64,000 nt of DNA from Nitrospirota bacterium (GTDB lineage: Bacteria > Nitrospirota > Nitrospiria > Nitrospirales > Nitrospiraceae): assembly GCA_030684575.1 (NCBI GenBank), contig JAUXVD010000020.1, forward strand, positions 62,001 through 126,000. Reading direction: 5' to 3'. The position numbers were made by a program, and so were the translations under genes. Under the pieces are notes generated by a model that saw only the letters and a list, made by a program, of their open reading frames with translations, did no database searches and was not told the DNA's origin. Position 1 is the stretch's first letter, and each line of letters starts with the position of its first letter. Positions 1 to 8,192 of this stretch are shown here, piece after piece.

Positions 1-597
1 CGCGCGGCGTCCAGACTCAAACTCCCGCTGCGTCTCATCAGTATCCTGCCTGTGGCGGAAAACATGCCGGGCGGCAGGGCGATGAAGCCAGGCGATGTCG
101 TGACCACGCTCTCAGGAAAAACGGTTGAAGTGCAGAACACGGATGCAGAAGGGCGGCTCATCCTGGCCGACGGCCTGGCCTATGCGATGCGGTACAAGCC
201 GGCGGCCCTGATCGACATTGCAACCCTCACGGGAGCCTGTGTTGTGGCGCTCGGCCAATTTGCGATCGGCATGTTCGGCACTGATCAAGCACTCAAAGAA
301 CAGGTCCGGAAGTCAGGGCAGAAGGCGGGCGAGCGGGTCTGGGAGATGCCTCTGTGGGAGGAATACTTCGAACAGCTTAAGAGCGATGTGGCCGACATGC
401 GCAACATCGGCGGACGTGGCGGCGGCATGATCACCGCAGCGCTCTTTCTGAGCAAGTTCGTAGGCGACTGCCCTTGGGTGCACCTCGATATCGCCAGTAC
501 GGATTGGAGCGAACGGGAACGCGCCTACGTGCCGAAGGGACCCACCGCGATCGGGACCAGGCTGTTGTTGCAATACCTGATCGATCGGAGCCTGTAG
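1..597 (+). CDS. pepA: Leucyl aminopeptidase (M17), C-terminal part
   Basis: This is the 3' portion of a cytosolic M17 leucyl aminopeptidase, a two-metal exopeptidase that removes N-terminal residues from peptides. The reading frame is open from the first base, so the gene begins upstream of the window. The family signature NTDAEGRL starts at base 136 and carries metal-binding Asp and Glu. Other family blocks visible are MPGGRAMKPGDVV before it and the IDIATLTGAC and NIGGRGGG segments after it. The stop codon at 595-597 is followed after 28 bases by nagZ on the same strand, so the two may be co-transcribed. Only about 198 codons are visible. Confidence 0.95.
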   Translation, partial: RAASRLKLPLRLISILPVAENMPGGRAMKPGDVVTTLSGKTVEVQNTDAEGRLILADGLAYAMRYKPAALIDIATLTGACVVALGQFAIGMFGTDQALKEQVRKSGQKAGERVWEMPLWEEYFEQLKSDVADMRNIGGRGGGMITAALFLSKFVGDCPWVHLDIASTDWSERERAYVPKGPTAIGTRLLLQYLIDRSL

Positions 598-625
598 CAG
601 CCTGTCAGCAGGGGAGCACAATCGT

Positions 626-1726
626 ATGACGACGCGTGACAAAATCGGACAGCTCTTTATGGTCGGGTTTCTCGGCACGTCAGTGACCCGCGACCTGGCC
701 TCCTTTATCAAGGAATACAAGCCTGGCGGTGTCATTCTGTTCTCGCGAAACCTCGAATCCGTCGAGCAGATGGTCGACTTGACCAACGATCTCCAGGCCT
801 GTAGCCCCCATTCGCCGCTGTTGATCTCCATCGACCAAGAAGGGGGTCGGGTCTCCCGTCTTCCCAAGGGCTTTACAATTTTCCCGCCCTGCGAATTGCT
901 CGGTCGCGCAAACTCGACCGAATTAGCCTATGCGGCTGCGGCAACCATTGCCAAAGAGCTGCGGGCAGTAGGCGTGAACATGAATATGGCGCCAGTGCTC
1001 GATGTGAACAGCAATCCGGATAATCCGGTTATCGGCGACCGCGCGTTCGGGGCGACGCCCGATGTGGTCTGCGAGTTGGGACTGGCGACGGCGGCGGGGC
1101 TGCAAGACAACAACGTTGTGGCCTGCGGGAAACACTTTCCCGGTCACGGCGATACGAATGTCGATTCCCACAAAGAGCTTCCGGTCGTCGCCGCCTCGCG
1201 CGAGCGATTGGAGACGGTCGAGTTTCCCCCGTTCCGCCGGGCCGTGACGCAGGGTATCGCGTCGATGATGACGGCGCATGTGCTCTACCGAACCCTCGAC
1301 CCTGAGCTGCCCGCCACGCTCTCGCCGACCATCATCAATGGATTATTGCGCCAGGAGCTGCGGTACGATGGAGTGGTTTTGACGGACGACTTAGAGATGC
1401 ACGCGATCATCGACCACTATGGCATAGAAGACGCGGCGGTTCGTGCGATGTCGGCAGGCTGCGACGTCTTGCTAATTTGCAAAGATCGGGATCGGGAAAT
1501 CGCCGCCTTCGAGGCCGTGGAGCAGGCGGTCGCATCGGGCACGATTTCGATGGAGAGGCTGAGCCTTTCAGCTTCTCGGATTGCCCGCCTGAAAGGCCGG
1601 TTTGTGTTGCCGTATAAACCGGTGACGATCTCCGACGCGAAACTCATAGCCGGGTGCCGGTCTCATCAGATGTTATTGCGCACAATCGATCAGGTTCGCG
1701 AGCGGTTATCGAACGTTGCGACGTGA
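626..1726 (+). CDS. nagZ: Beta-N-acetylhexosaminidase (GH3)
   Basis: The 366-residue protein is a single-domain GH3 glycosidase of the NagZ type. NagZ removes GlcNAc from muropeptides during cytoplasmic peptidoglycan recycling. The diagnostic KHFPGHGDT loop is at residues 169-177, with a following conserved His at 182. The nucleophile segment VLTDDLEMHA is near residues 251-260, with Asp254 the likely nucleophile. IDQEGGRVSRL near 69-79 is also typical. Length matches stand-alone NagZ. A purine-rich GGGGAG precedes the ATG. No signal peptide is seen, consistent with a cytoplasmic enzyme. Confidence 0.95.
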   Translation: MTTRDKIGQLFMVGFLGTSVTRDLASFIKEYKPGGVILFSRNLESVEQMVDLTNDLQACSPHSPLLISIDQEGGRVSRLPKGFTIFPPCELLGRANSTELAYAAAATIAKELRAVGVNMNMAPVLDVNSNPDNPVIGDRAFGATPDVVCELGLATAAGLQDNNVVACGKHFPGHGDTNVDSHKELPVVAASRERLETVEFPPFRRAVTQGIASMMTAHVLYRTLDPELPATLSPTIINGLLRQELRYDGVVLTDDLEMHAIIDHYGIEDAAVRAMSAGCDVLLICKDRDREIAAFEAVEQAVASGTISMERLSLSASRIARLKGRFVLPYKPVTISDAKLIAGCRSHQMLLRTIDQVRERLSNVAT

Positions 1727-1753
1727 TAATGCGAGAATGATGTGACGTTAGCC

Positions 1754-1874
1754 GGCTGCGCGAATAGGCCGCCCAGCAAGGCCGCAGCCGCGAACATACC
1801 GGAGGCGTAGCCTCGGGGCTACGTTGAGGAGGCGTTCGAGGCAAGTACGACGCTGGCGGACTGTTTGAGCAGCC
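1754..1874 (+). repeat. Intergenic palindromic repeat, family 1, copy A
   Basis: A 121-bp element with imperfect terminal inverted repeats (GGCTGCGCGAA at the left, TTTGAGCAGCC at the right) and a central palindrome around GTAGCCTCGGGGCTAC. It shares CCAGCAAGGCCGCAGC, the GAGGCGTA..TACGTTGAGG centre and CGCTGGCGGACT with the copies at 44934-45051 (inverted), 54507-54588 (inverted, short) and 55614-55733. It fills the gap between nagZ and the next gene. A REP/MITE-like non-autonomous element is the likely nature; no transposase is nearby. Confidence 0.8.
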
Positions 1875-1894
1875 GCCTAGCGATAGGGGGAAAT

Positions 1895-2281
1895 GTGGCA
1901 CTCAAGAAAGGCGATATCCTGGACGAGTTCAAACGGCATCAACATGCCTGTGGATTGATCGTCAAAGTCATGGGCGGCGGCGAGGGATTTGAAAAGATCG
2001 TCTGTTGCGGTCATGATCTGACGGAAGAGGATCTGGTCCCCGATGTTGCGATTGTGCGTGGTCGGGAAAAGGGGGACTTGCCTCCCGCTGTCGTGCTTGA
2101 TGAAAAGAAGCTGCACCCCGACTCGTGCGGGCTTCGCGTCATGATCATCGATGGTGGAGCCGGTTTTACGGAAATTCGTTGCTGTGGTCATTCCTTGACG
2201 TCCAGCTCGATGAAAGAGCTGACATACGGCCAGTTGCGTGGGCCAGCGCCGGGGCAGAATGCGCCTCCTGGCACTGCGTAA
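1895..2281 (+). CDS. Tandem desulforedoxin-like metal-binding protein
   Basis: A 128-residue soluble protein built of two similar halves. Half one has H15-x3-C19-G, then GGGEGF and C37C38GH. Half two has H74-x3-C78-G, then GGAGF and C96C97GH. Spacing is identical in both halves (Cys to Cys-Cys 18 residues). The C-G-x-x-V-x-x-x-x-G-G...CCG pattern resembles the FeS4 centre of desulforedoxin and the desulfoferrodoxin N-terminus. The first Cys of their CxxC is absent and a His four residues upstream takes its place. The GTG start at 1895 is chosen because AGGGGG sits just upstream; a longer TTG start would begin inside the palindromic repeat. Function is unknown; metal binding is inferred. Confidence 0.75.
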   Translation: MALKKGDILDEFKRHQHACGLIVKVMGGGEGFEKIVCCGHDLTEEDLVPDVAIVRGREKGDLPPAVVLDEKKLHPDSCGLRVMIIDGGAGFTEIRCCGHSLTSSSMKELTYGQLRGPAPGQNAPPGTA

Positions 2282-2303
2282 TTCGAACAGACTGGAGGGC
2301 TTC

Positions 2304-2780
2304 GTGCAGAATCGAAAAGAGCTGATGAAACGGTGGTGCGGGATCATGGAATGGCTCGATCGGCTCGGCTACATGACTGCAGGGTTCAGCCTTCTCATCC
2401 TCGGCATGCTCATCTTCACCCATGCCTGGTATACCTTCATCATCAAGGCCAATCAGGCCGGCCTCTTGCCCTCAGGCCTCAAGCTGTTGAACGACCTGCT
2501 GCTCGTCATTATTCTGCTGGAGTTGTTCCGCACCGTCATCCGGTTTCTCCAGACCGAAGTCCTGGATCTTGAGCCCTACCTTGCGGTCGGCATCATCGCC
2601 TGTACGAGACGCGTCCTGACCGCCAGTGCGGAGCTTTCCCATTTGACCGCGATGACCGACACACAGTTCTATCAGTATCTCATGGACGTAGGTATGAACG
2701 TCACGGTCATCATGGTGCTCACCATCGGAGTCTTCCTCGTCCGCAAACGCCCGGCACAACCTACGGTCACGTTGTCGTAG
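2304..2780 (+). CDS. PsiE-like inner-membrane protein
   Basis: The 158-residue protein has about four hydrophobic helices: around GFSLLILGMLIFTHAWYTFI, LLNDLLLVIILLELF, the AVGIIACTRRVLTAS segment and a C-terminal VTVIMVLTIGVFLV. The arrangement and the FLQTEVLDLEPYLAVGIIACTRR core resemble the phosphate-starvation-inducible PsiE family. That family is membrane-embedded and its molecular role is not established. The GTG at 2304 has GGAGGG at 2294-2299. An ATG at 2346 is an alternative start closer to the first helix. It follows the desulforedoxin-like gene by 22 bases and is likely co-transcribed. Confidence 0.75.
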   Translation: MQNRKELMKRWCGIMEWLDRLGYMTAGFSLLILGMLIFTHAWYTFIIKANQAGLLPSGLKLLNDLLLVIILLELFRTVIRFLQTEVLDLEPYLAVGIIACTRRVLTASAELSHLTAMTDTQFYQYLMDVGMNVTVIMVLTIGVFLVRKRPAQPTVTLS

Positions 2781-3044
2781 CCTTCCGCTTGTTCTACTCC
2801 CCTATTATTTTATTAAGAGTCAGGGATGCGGGCTCCCTAACTGCGCGCGTCCAACAAGTACTTCCCCCCTTTCCCTTTCTCCATATCTCCTCAAGAGGAG
2901 GGGCCAAGGTTGCCCTCAACTGCGTGCATCGAACGAGCACAGTTTCATCGTGCGCGTTCTGCGAGCAAGGAGGGCACCTGGCCCCCTCCCTCCTTGCCCT
3001 CGATGCACCTCTTATGGCATCATGCCACCCTCTTGGAGACGGGC

Positions 3045-3458
3045 ATGGCACATTTGCTCGAATACGCCGGTTCCCTGCATATCTATCTTGGACCCTATCG
3101 CGGGAATCCGATCGCCTTGTATTTGAAGCGGACGGAAACCGGGTGCCAGATCGGCCCAAGGGCCTACCCGTGGAATGACGTCGTTGGGAGTGGTGACACT
3201 CCGAATAAAGCAGCGGCGGATTTTGAAGAAAAATGGAAGACGAAGGGTCTCTCGGCGGATATGTACTCCGGTCCTTCATGGGAAGGCGGCATCAAACCGG
3301 AACGACCTGCCCCACCCAAGCCGCCCGCCCCTCCTAAGCCAGCGGTAGCCGCTACGCCATCAGCTGCTGCCCAGCCTGTCGCATCCCCAGCCGCTCCGAC
3401 TGCACCAGCTCCCATGACACCTGCTCCGGCAGCTCAGCCAGCGAACGAGTCGAACTAA
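3045..3458 (+). CDS. Hypothetical protein with Pro/Ala-rich tail
   Basis: I do not recognise this 137-residue protein. Residues 1-75 look like a small globular domain (HLLEYAGSLHIYLGPYRGN, then KAAADFEEKW). The remainder is a low-complexity tail of Pro, Ala and Lys (PAPPKPPAPPKP and AAPTAPAPM runs), probably extended. The ATG at 3045 is chosen because GGAGAC lies upstream and because residues before it are low-quality sequence in the same open frame. It ends 6 bases before the convergent permease gene. No signal peptide or membrane helix is visible. Confidence 0.6.
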   Translation: MAHLLEYAGSLHIYLGPYRGNPIALYLKRTETGCQIGPRAYPWNDVVGSGDTPNKAAADFEEKWKTKGLSADMYSGPSWEGGIKPERPAPPKPPAPPKPAVAATPSAAAQPVASPAAPTAPAPMTPAPAAQPANESN

Positions 3459-3464
3459 CCAAAT

Positions 3465-4913
3465 CTATTTAGAATGTACCCGTTGGGAAGCGGCCTTGAG
3501 GGAAGGGCTGGCCAGTTTGCTATGCTTCAAACCATATCCCATGTAGACCACAATGCCAATGGCGGTCCAGACGACGAACCTGACCCAGGTCACCCAGGGG
3601 AGAAAACTCATAAGGCCGAGACAAGACAGTATGCCTAGGATGGGAACAAGCGGCATGAGCGGCAGACGGAATGGCCGGGACTGGTTGGGTTTCGTGTAGC
3701 GCAGAATGACGACTCCAATACAGACGAGAACAAACGCGAAGAGCGTGCCGACATTCGTCATATCCGCCGCGTCACCGATAGGAATCAGCGCCGCAAGCGT
3801 AGCCACGGCAATGCCCGTGAGAATGGTGGCGTAGTGCGGCGTGCCATACCGAGGATGCACGGTTGAAAGCCAGGGGCTCAAGAGGTGATCACGCGACATG
3901 GCGAAAAAGACCCGAATCTGGCCCAGCATCATCACCACAAGCACACTGGTAATCCCGGCGACGGCTCCAATCGCCACAATCGCCGAGCCCCACTTGAACC
4001 CCACCATACTCAACGCTTCAGCCACCGGCGCATGGATGTCGATCTGCGAAGAAGGCACCAAGCCGGTCAGAACAGCGGCCACGGCAATATAGAGGACCGT
4101 GCAGATGCTCAGTGAGGCAATGATGGCGATCGGAAGATCCCGCTGAGGGTTTTTCGCTTCCTCAGCCGTCGTTGAGATGGCGTCGAATCCGATATAGGCG
4201 AAGAATACAATTGCCGCTGCGGCACCGACGCCGGCAAATCCCTGCGGCATGAAGGGCGTCCAATTGTCTGCGTTCACGGCGGGCGTTCCCACCGCGATGA
4301 AAAAGAGGATGACCGCGAGCTTCAAACAGACAACGATGCCTGTGGCGCGAGCGCTTTCCTTAATTCCAATAACGAGGATGATGGTGACGAGTAACACGAT
4401 AATCGCGGCAGGGAAGTTGGCAACACCACCATCTGGTCCTCCTGGCGGATGTGTCGCCCAATATGGAAGTTCGAGCCCGGCCAAGCTGAGTAGTTTATTG
4501 AAATAGCCGGACCACCCGATGGCAACCGCAACACAAGCCACTCCATATTCGAGAATCAAGTTCCAGCCGGTAATCCAAGCCAAAAATTCTCCCAACGTGG
4601 CATATGAATAGGTATAGGCAGAGCCGGCCACGGGAATCATGGTGGAAAATTCTGCATAGCAGAGGGCCGCGAGGGCGCAGGTCAGGCCGGAGAGCACGAA
4701 GGAAAGAATAATTCCAGGCCCTGCCCCCGGTCGGTAGGCATCGCCGACAATGGCGGTGCCGATCAGAACGAAGATGCCGGTGCCGATGATCGCCCCGATG
4801 CCGAGTGCGGTCAGATCCCAGGCCGTCAGCGTTTTTTTTAAACGGTGGTCGGGATGGTCTGCATCTGCGAGGATCTGCTCGATGGATTTCGTTTGGAAAA
4901 GACGGCGAATCAT
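3465..4913 (-). CDS. APC-family amino acid permease
   Basis: A 482-residue, roughly 12-helix transporter of the amino acid-polyamine-organocation superfamily, cationic amino acid transporter-like. The N-terminal LTALGIGAIIGTGIFVLIG holds the GxGxIxGTGIF helix-1 signature that lines the substrate site. VLSGLTCALAALCYAEFSTMIPVAGSAYTY follows, and PVAGSAYTY is typical. The start at 4913 (MIRRLFQTKS) is chosen because the homologous amphipathic N-terminus begins there; upstream codons overlap the amidotransferase gene. It is downstream of a C26-type amidotransferase in an apparent leftward operon, which may link it to amino acid or polyamine use. The substrate cannot be assigned. Confidence 0.88.
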   Translation of the reverse strand: MIRRLFQTKSIEQILADADHPDHRLKKTLTAWDLTALGIGAIIGTGIFVLIGTAIVGDAYRPGAGPGIILSFVLSGLTCALAALCYAEFSTMIPVAGSAYTYSYATLGEFLAWITGWNLILEYGVACVAVAIGWSGYFNKLLSLAGLELPYWATHPPGGPDGGVANFPAAIIVLLVTIILVIGIKESARATGIVVCLKLAVILFFIAVGTPAVNADNWTPFMPQGFAGVGAAAAIVFFAYIGFDAISTTAEEAKNPQRDLPIAIIASLSICTVLYIAVAAVLTGLVPSSQIDIHAPVAEALSMVGFKWGSAIVAIGAVAGITSVLVVMMLGQIRVFFAMSRDHLLSPWLSTVHPRYGTPHYATILTGIAVATLAALIPIGDAADMTNVGTLFAFVLVCIGVVILRYTKPNQSRPFRLPLMPLVPILGILSCLGLMSFLPWVTWVRFVVWTAIGIVVYMGYGLKHSKLASPSLKAASQRVHSK

Positions 4914-5040
4914 CGCCCATCCCCTGCGGGTGGGAGGAGAAGCTGCTGGCCGGTCAAACGATTCTCGTTCCATATTCAGTGAAGTATAGCAGGCGCCGGT
5001 GCACCGCTCGCAGTCCGGTCCGAAGCGGACGTCTCTGTGC

Positions 5041-5781
5041 TCATGATGCGGAGCGGCGGGCGGCGCGCAAAAATGCCTCGAACAGGCGCCGGTGGTGGAG
5101 ATGCTGCTCGAAAAGAAATTCAGGGTGCCACTGGATGCCGAGAAAAAAACGCTGCGTCGACGATTCGATCGCTTCCACGATACCATCGGGAGCCACTGCG
5201 CTGGCGATCAACGACGGTGCGACAGCCTTGACCGATTGATGATGTGAACTGTTCACCCGCATCGAAACCGACCGGACGATACGGCGTAATAGGCTGCCTG
5301 ACGCCACGGTCACGGTGTGACTGAGATTCGTCGCAGAAGTCCGTTGCCGATGCTGAAGCGGTGTTGCGACCTGAGACGCAATGTCCTGAAACAAACTGCC
5401 GCCACAGGCAACATTCATCGTCTGCATGCCTCCGCAGATGCCGAGCAACGGGAGGTCGGCCTTCCTTGCCAGGTACACCATGTCCAGTTCGAAGTTTGCG
5501 CGGCGCGCGCTGACAAGGCCGAACGGAAAACGTTGGCGCTCACCGTACAATGTTGGGGGCAAGTCCGGACCGCTTCCGGTGAGGAGGAGTCCGTCAAGCT
5601 GCCCGAGAAGGCGCCGTCTCGTGGCTCGATCTGCAAGGAGGGGAAGCACGAGCGGGATGCCTCCCAATTCTTCGATGGCACGAATGTAGCGCGCACGTAA
5701 AAAATAGGTGGGCTCACGCCCACCCCATTCTTTCCGATCACCGGCGTTGAAATCTGGTGTGACGCCGATGATCGGTTTCAT
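5041..5781 (-). CDS. Gamma-glutamyl hydrolase-like class I amidotransferase (C26)
   Basis: The 246-residue protein belongs to the class I glutamine amidotransferase-like C26 family, which includes PuuD (gamma-glutamyl-GABA hydrolase). The nucleophile elbow is GICGGMQ with Cys116. The catalytic His219 and Glu221 are in IQWHPEF. The N-terminal IIGVTPDF and the LLTGSGPDLPP loop are typical of the family. It lies between a small exported protein (3-base gap upstream) and the permease (127-base gap downstream) on the same strand. Hydrolysis of a gamma-glutamyl amide is likely; the exact substrate is unknown. Confidence 0.88.
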   Translation of the reverse strand: MKPIIGVTPDFNAGDRKEWGGREPTYFLRARYIRAIEELGGIPLVLPLLADRATRRRLLGQLDGLLLTGSGPDLPPTLYGERQRFPFGLVSARRANFELDMVYLARKADLPLLGICGGMQTMNVACGGSLFQDIASQVATPLQHRQRTSATNLSHTVTVASGSLLRRIVRSVSMRVNSSHHQSVKAVAPSLIASAVAPDGIVEAIESSTQRFFLGIQWHPEFLFEQHLHHRRLFEAFLRAARRSAS

Positions 5782-5784
5782 CGG

Positions 5785-6207
5785 CTAGCGGATGGGTTCC
5801 GAAACAGGGACTGAGGCCGGTTCATCGTTCGAATCAGCGACTCCGAGGAAACGGATGGGTCGATTGCCTTGGAGATGATCCGGAGTCAGGATATAGGTCC
5901 CATAGAGACTCGTGGTCCAAATACTTTTGGCCGCTTGTTCATTCCCGCCGGAGAACGCATAGGCGAGGCCTCCGACAACCCCTCCACCGATGGCGAAGGC
6001 CAGCTTCAGCGGAAGATACAACAGGGTAGAGACACCAGCAGCGGCCTGCATGCCCGCGGTTGATGCGCTTCCACCTTCTGTGCCTTCTTGACTCCAGGCC
6101 GAGGGCACCATGGTAATGGTGCAGAGGACCAGGAGCAGAACGGCTGCCACAAGCTTAAAGCTGGAACCGGCACGGGAACGATTGGATGACACTGAATTGA
6201 TGTTCAC
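5785..6207 (-). CDS. Small exported or membrane protein of unknown function
   Basis: A 140-residue protein with an N-terminal signal peptide: basic NRSRAGSSFK, hydrophobic LVAAVLLLVLCTITM, then PSAWSQ as a likely cleavage region. A Gly/Ala-rich hydrophobic stretch follows (LKLAFAIGGGVVGGLAYAFSGG), which could be a membrane helix or glycine-zipper segment. The C-terminal part contains YGTYILTPDHLQGNRPIRFLG. The GTG at 6207 is supported by an excellent AAGGAGG seven bases upstream; the longer frame is not. It is first in a leftward group with the amidotransferase and permease. Function unknown. Confidence 0.7.
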   Translation of the reverse strand: MNINSVSSNRSRAGSSFKLVAAVLLLVLCTITMVPSAWSQEGTEGGSASTAGMQAAAGVSTLLYLPLKLAFAIGGGVVGGLAYAFSGGNEQAAKSIWTTSLYGTYILTPDHLQGNRPIRFLGVADSNDEPASVPVSEPIR

Positions 6208-6347
6208 GAAAAATCCTCCTTCTTCGACAGCGCGAGCTGAGCGATAATGGTTGACCCCGGAGCCACTCACCTCTGTTGTAGGGGTAGTGGGGTTATAACA
6301 AATTCAGCACTGATTGCAAACCCCCTGCCGCGCTCAGGGAGAGCGCT

Positions 6348-6821
6348 TCATGGAGCGGTGACATCTCCCTGTACGAGGTCCAGTTCAGTAGCAATGTACG
6401 CGGCGATGAAGTTCGTACGCTTGATCGCAGTATCCCGAACCTCAACAATCCATGTGTCATCTGCGAGACATTGGTTGTCTTGCGTGATGCCAGAATGCAG
6501 CAGTAAGTCGAGCTTGCACCAGCAGACCGCTTGAATAAACAGTTCGTGCGCGCGCGCCTCCTTCGAGGAACGATCTTCCTCTGGGAGATCGTTCAAGGCC
6601 TGCGCCAACCAGTGAGGCAGCGCCATATCAGCCTGGAGCTGATCGATTTGCGCGTCCGTGATCGCGACGGCGACCTGAACTCCACCCTTCCAACTCCGCT
6701 TCTTGACATTGAAGACACAGGAGGACGTGAAGGGTCTTCCCTCCACCGGTTGTGGTCCGACAAACAGGGTCACACGAAATTGAGAAGGTTCTGGTCCATG
6801 CTCGACGGTCATGCGGCCCAT
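6348..6821 (-). CDS. Hypothetical cytoplasmic protein
   Basis: I do not recognise this protein of 157 residues. From the ATG at 6821 (alternative 6812) it reads as a compact acidic globular protein. It has a beta-rich N-terminus (FRVTLFVGPQPVEG, VQVAVAITDAQIDQL) and helical segments such as WLAQALNDLPEE and ARAHELFIQAVCW. It is divergently arranged with the M24 peptidase gene at 6891. The open frame extends further upstream, but that part is antisense to the peptidase. No strong ribosome site decides between the two Met codons. Confidence 0.55.
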   Translation of the reverse strand: MGRMTVEHGPEPSQFRVTLFVGPQPVEGRPFTSSCVFNVKKRSWKGGVQVAVAITDAQIDQLQADMALPHWLAQALNDLPEEDRSSKEARAHELFIQAVCWCKLDLLLHSGITQDNQCLADDTWIVEVRDTAIKRTNFIAAYIATELDLVQGDVTAP

Positions 6822-6890
6822 TGTACCATGATCGTCGATCGCCTCGCCGCCACATTGACGGCTTACTGGCCCGACGAATATGATGCTTGA

Positions 6891-8090
6891 ATGATGACCG
6901 AGGCCATCCAGCAACGTATCAGCAAAATTCAGCATTCGCTTCGCGATGCCAGAATCGACGGCTGGCTCTTCTATGACTTCCGCTACAGCGATCCCCTCGC
7001 CTATCGCATCCTCCAGCTCGACCCGACCCTCCATGTGACGAGGCGCTGGTATTACTGGATTCCCGCGCAGGGAGATCCCGTCAAACTGTTACATCGCATC
7101 GAGCCCCATGTACTGGATACCCTGCCGGGACAGACCGACTGTTATGTGTCGTGGGAGCAGCAACGGCAGATCCTCGGGCGCCTGCTGGACGGAAGCCCTC
7201 GTATTGCGATGCAGTATTCTCCGCTGAATGCGGTGCCCTACGTGTCGCGCGTGGATGCCGGCACGATCGAATTGATCAGGAGTTACGGTGTCGAGGTAGT
7301 CAGTTCGGCGGATTTGATCCAGGTGTTCGAAGCCTGCTGGACGGACCGTCAACTCGAATCGCATCAATATGCCGCTGCGGCCCTCCGGCGCATCGTCGAC
7401 GAAACGTTCGGTCATGTGCATGAGGCGATCGCGCAAGGGCGGAGTCTCACTGAATACGGAGTCCAGCAGTTCATCTTGTTGCGCATCCAAGATGCCGGGA
7501 TGGTCACGTCGAGTGCACCGATTGCCGCCGTCAATGCCCACAGCGCAGACCCGCATTACGGCCCGACAGAGGTTGGGTCTGCCGACGTCACGCGCGATGC
7601 GCTGCTGTTGATCGACCTCTGGGCCAAGCAAGCGGAAACCGGATCGGTATATGCCGATATCACCTGGACCGGGTATGTCGGCAAGACGGTGCCGGCAAAA
7701 CAGCGCGACATATTCGACTTGGTCCGGGCGGGACGGGACGCGGCCTTGACCTTCGCCAAGACAGAAATTTCTGCCGGCCATCGTCCGTTCGGCTGGGAAG
7801 TTGACGCGGCCTGCCGCCAGGTTATCCAACGAGGCGGCTACGGGGAGCAGTTCGTCCACCGCACAGGCCATTCCATCGGTGAAGAGGTCCATGGCAACGG
7901 AGCCAACATTGATGGTTTGGAAACACAAGATACCCGCCGACTCATGCCGAAAACCTGCTTCTCGATCGAGCCGGGCATCTATTTACCAGGCGAGTTTGGG
8001 ATTAGGAGCGAGCTGGATGTGTACCTCTCCGACCATGAGGCGCTGGTGTTTGGCTTGCCGTTGCAAACCGAAATCATACCGATTTTCTAG
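6891..8090 (+). CDS. M24-family metallopeptidase (Xaa-Pro aminopeptidase-like)
   Basis: A 399-residue protein with a creatinase-like N-terminal half (residues 1-160) and a pita-bread M24 catalytic half. Metal-ligand regions are visible: LLLIDLWAKQ with the first Asp, VYADITWTGYVG with the second, the HRTGHSIGEEVHG His region, SIEPGIYLPGEFGIRSELDVYL with the Glu ligands. These fit a two-metal Xaa-Pro dipeptidase or aminopeptidase. The start could be either of two adjacent ATGs (6891 or 6894). It stands alone, followed by a promoter and tatA. Confidence 0.85.
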   Translation: MMTEAIQQRISKIQHSLRDARIDGWLFYDFRYSDPLAYRILQLDPTLHVTRRWYYWIPAQGDPVKLLHRIEPHVLDTLPGQTDCYVSWEQQRQILGRLLDGSPRIAMQYSPLNAVPYVSRVDAGTIELIRSYGVEVVSSADLIQVFEACWTDRQLESHQYAAAALRRIVDETFGHVHEAIAQGRSLTEYGVQQFILLRIQDAGMVTSSAPIAAVNAHSADPHYGPTEVGSADVTRDALLLIDLWAKQAETGSVYADITWTGYVGKTVPAKQRDIFDLVRAGRDAALTFAKTEISAGHRPFGWEVDAACRQVIQRGGYGEQFVHRTGHSIGEEVHGNGANIDGLETQDTRRLMPKTCFSIEPGIYLPGEFGIRSELDVYLSDHEALVFGLPLQTEIIPIF

Positions 8091-8102
8091 CCCGGCCCTT
8101 CC

Positions 8103-8130
8103 TTGACAGTGCCTCCTCCTGGCCTATAGA
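8103..8130 (+). promoter_or_regulatory. Sigma-70 type promoter for tatA
   Basis: TTGACA at 8103-8108 and TATAGA at 8125-8130 are separated by 16 bases. The site lies in the short gap before tatA, whose ATG is at 8193, giving a leader of about 55 bases. This is a sequence match only. Confidence 0.6.
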
Positions 8131-8192
8131 GTTGCATGAATTCTCAATAGGGGCAGGGCCGTCGGCGATTTTTTGGATAAAGGAACCACGCC

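Noticed and set aside
2789-3178. Open frame upstream of the Pro/Ala-rich protein
   Set aside because: It overlaps the better-supported gene in another frame and lacks a ribosome site or coherent composition.
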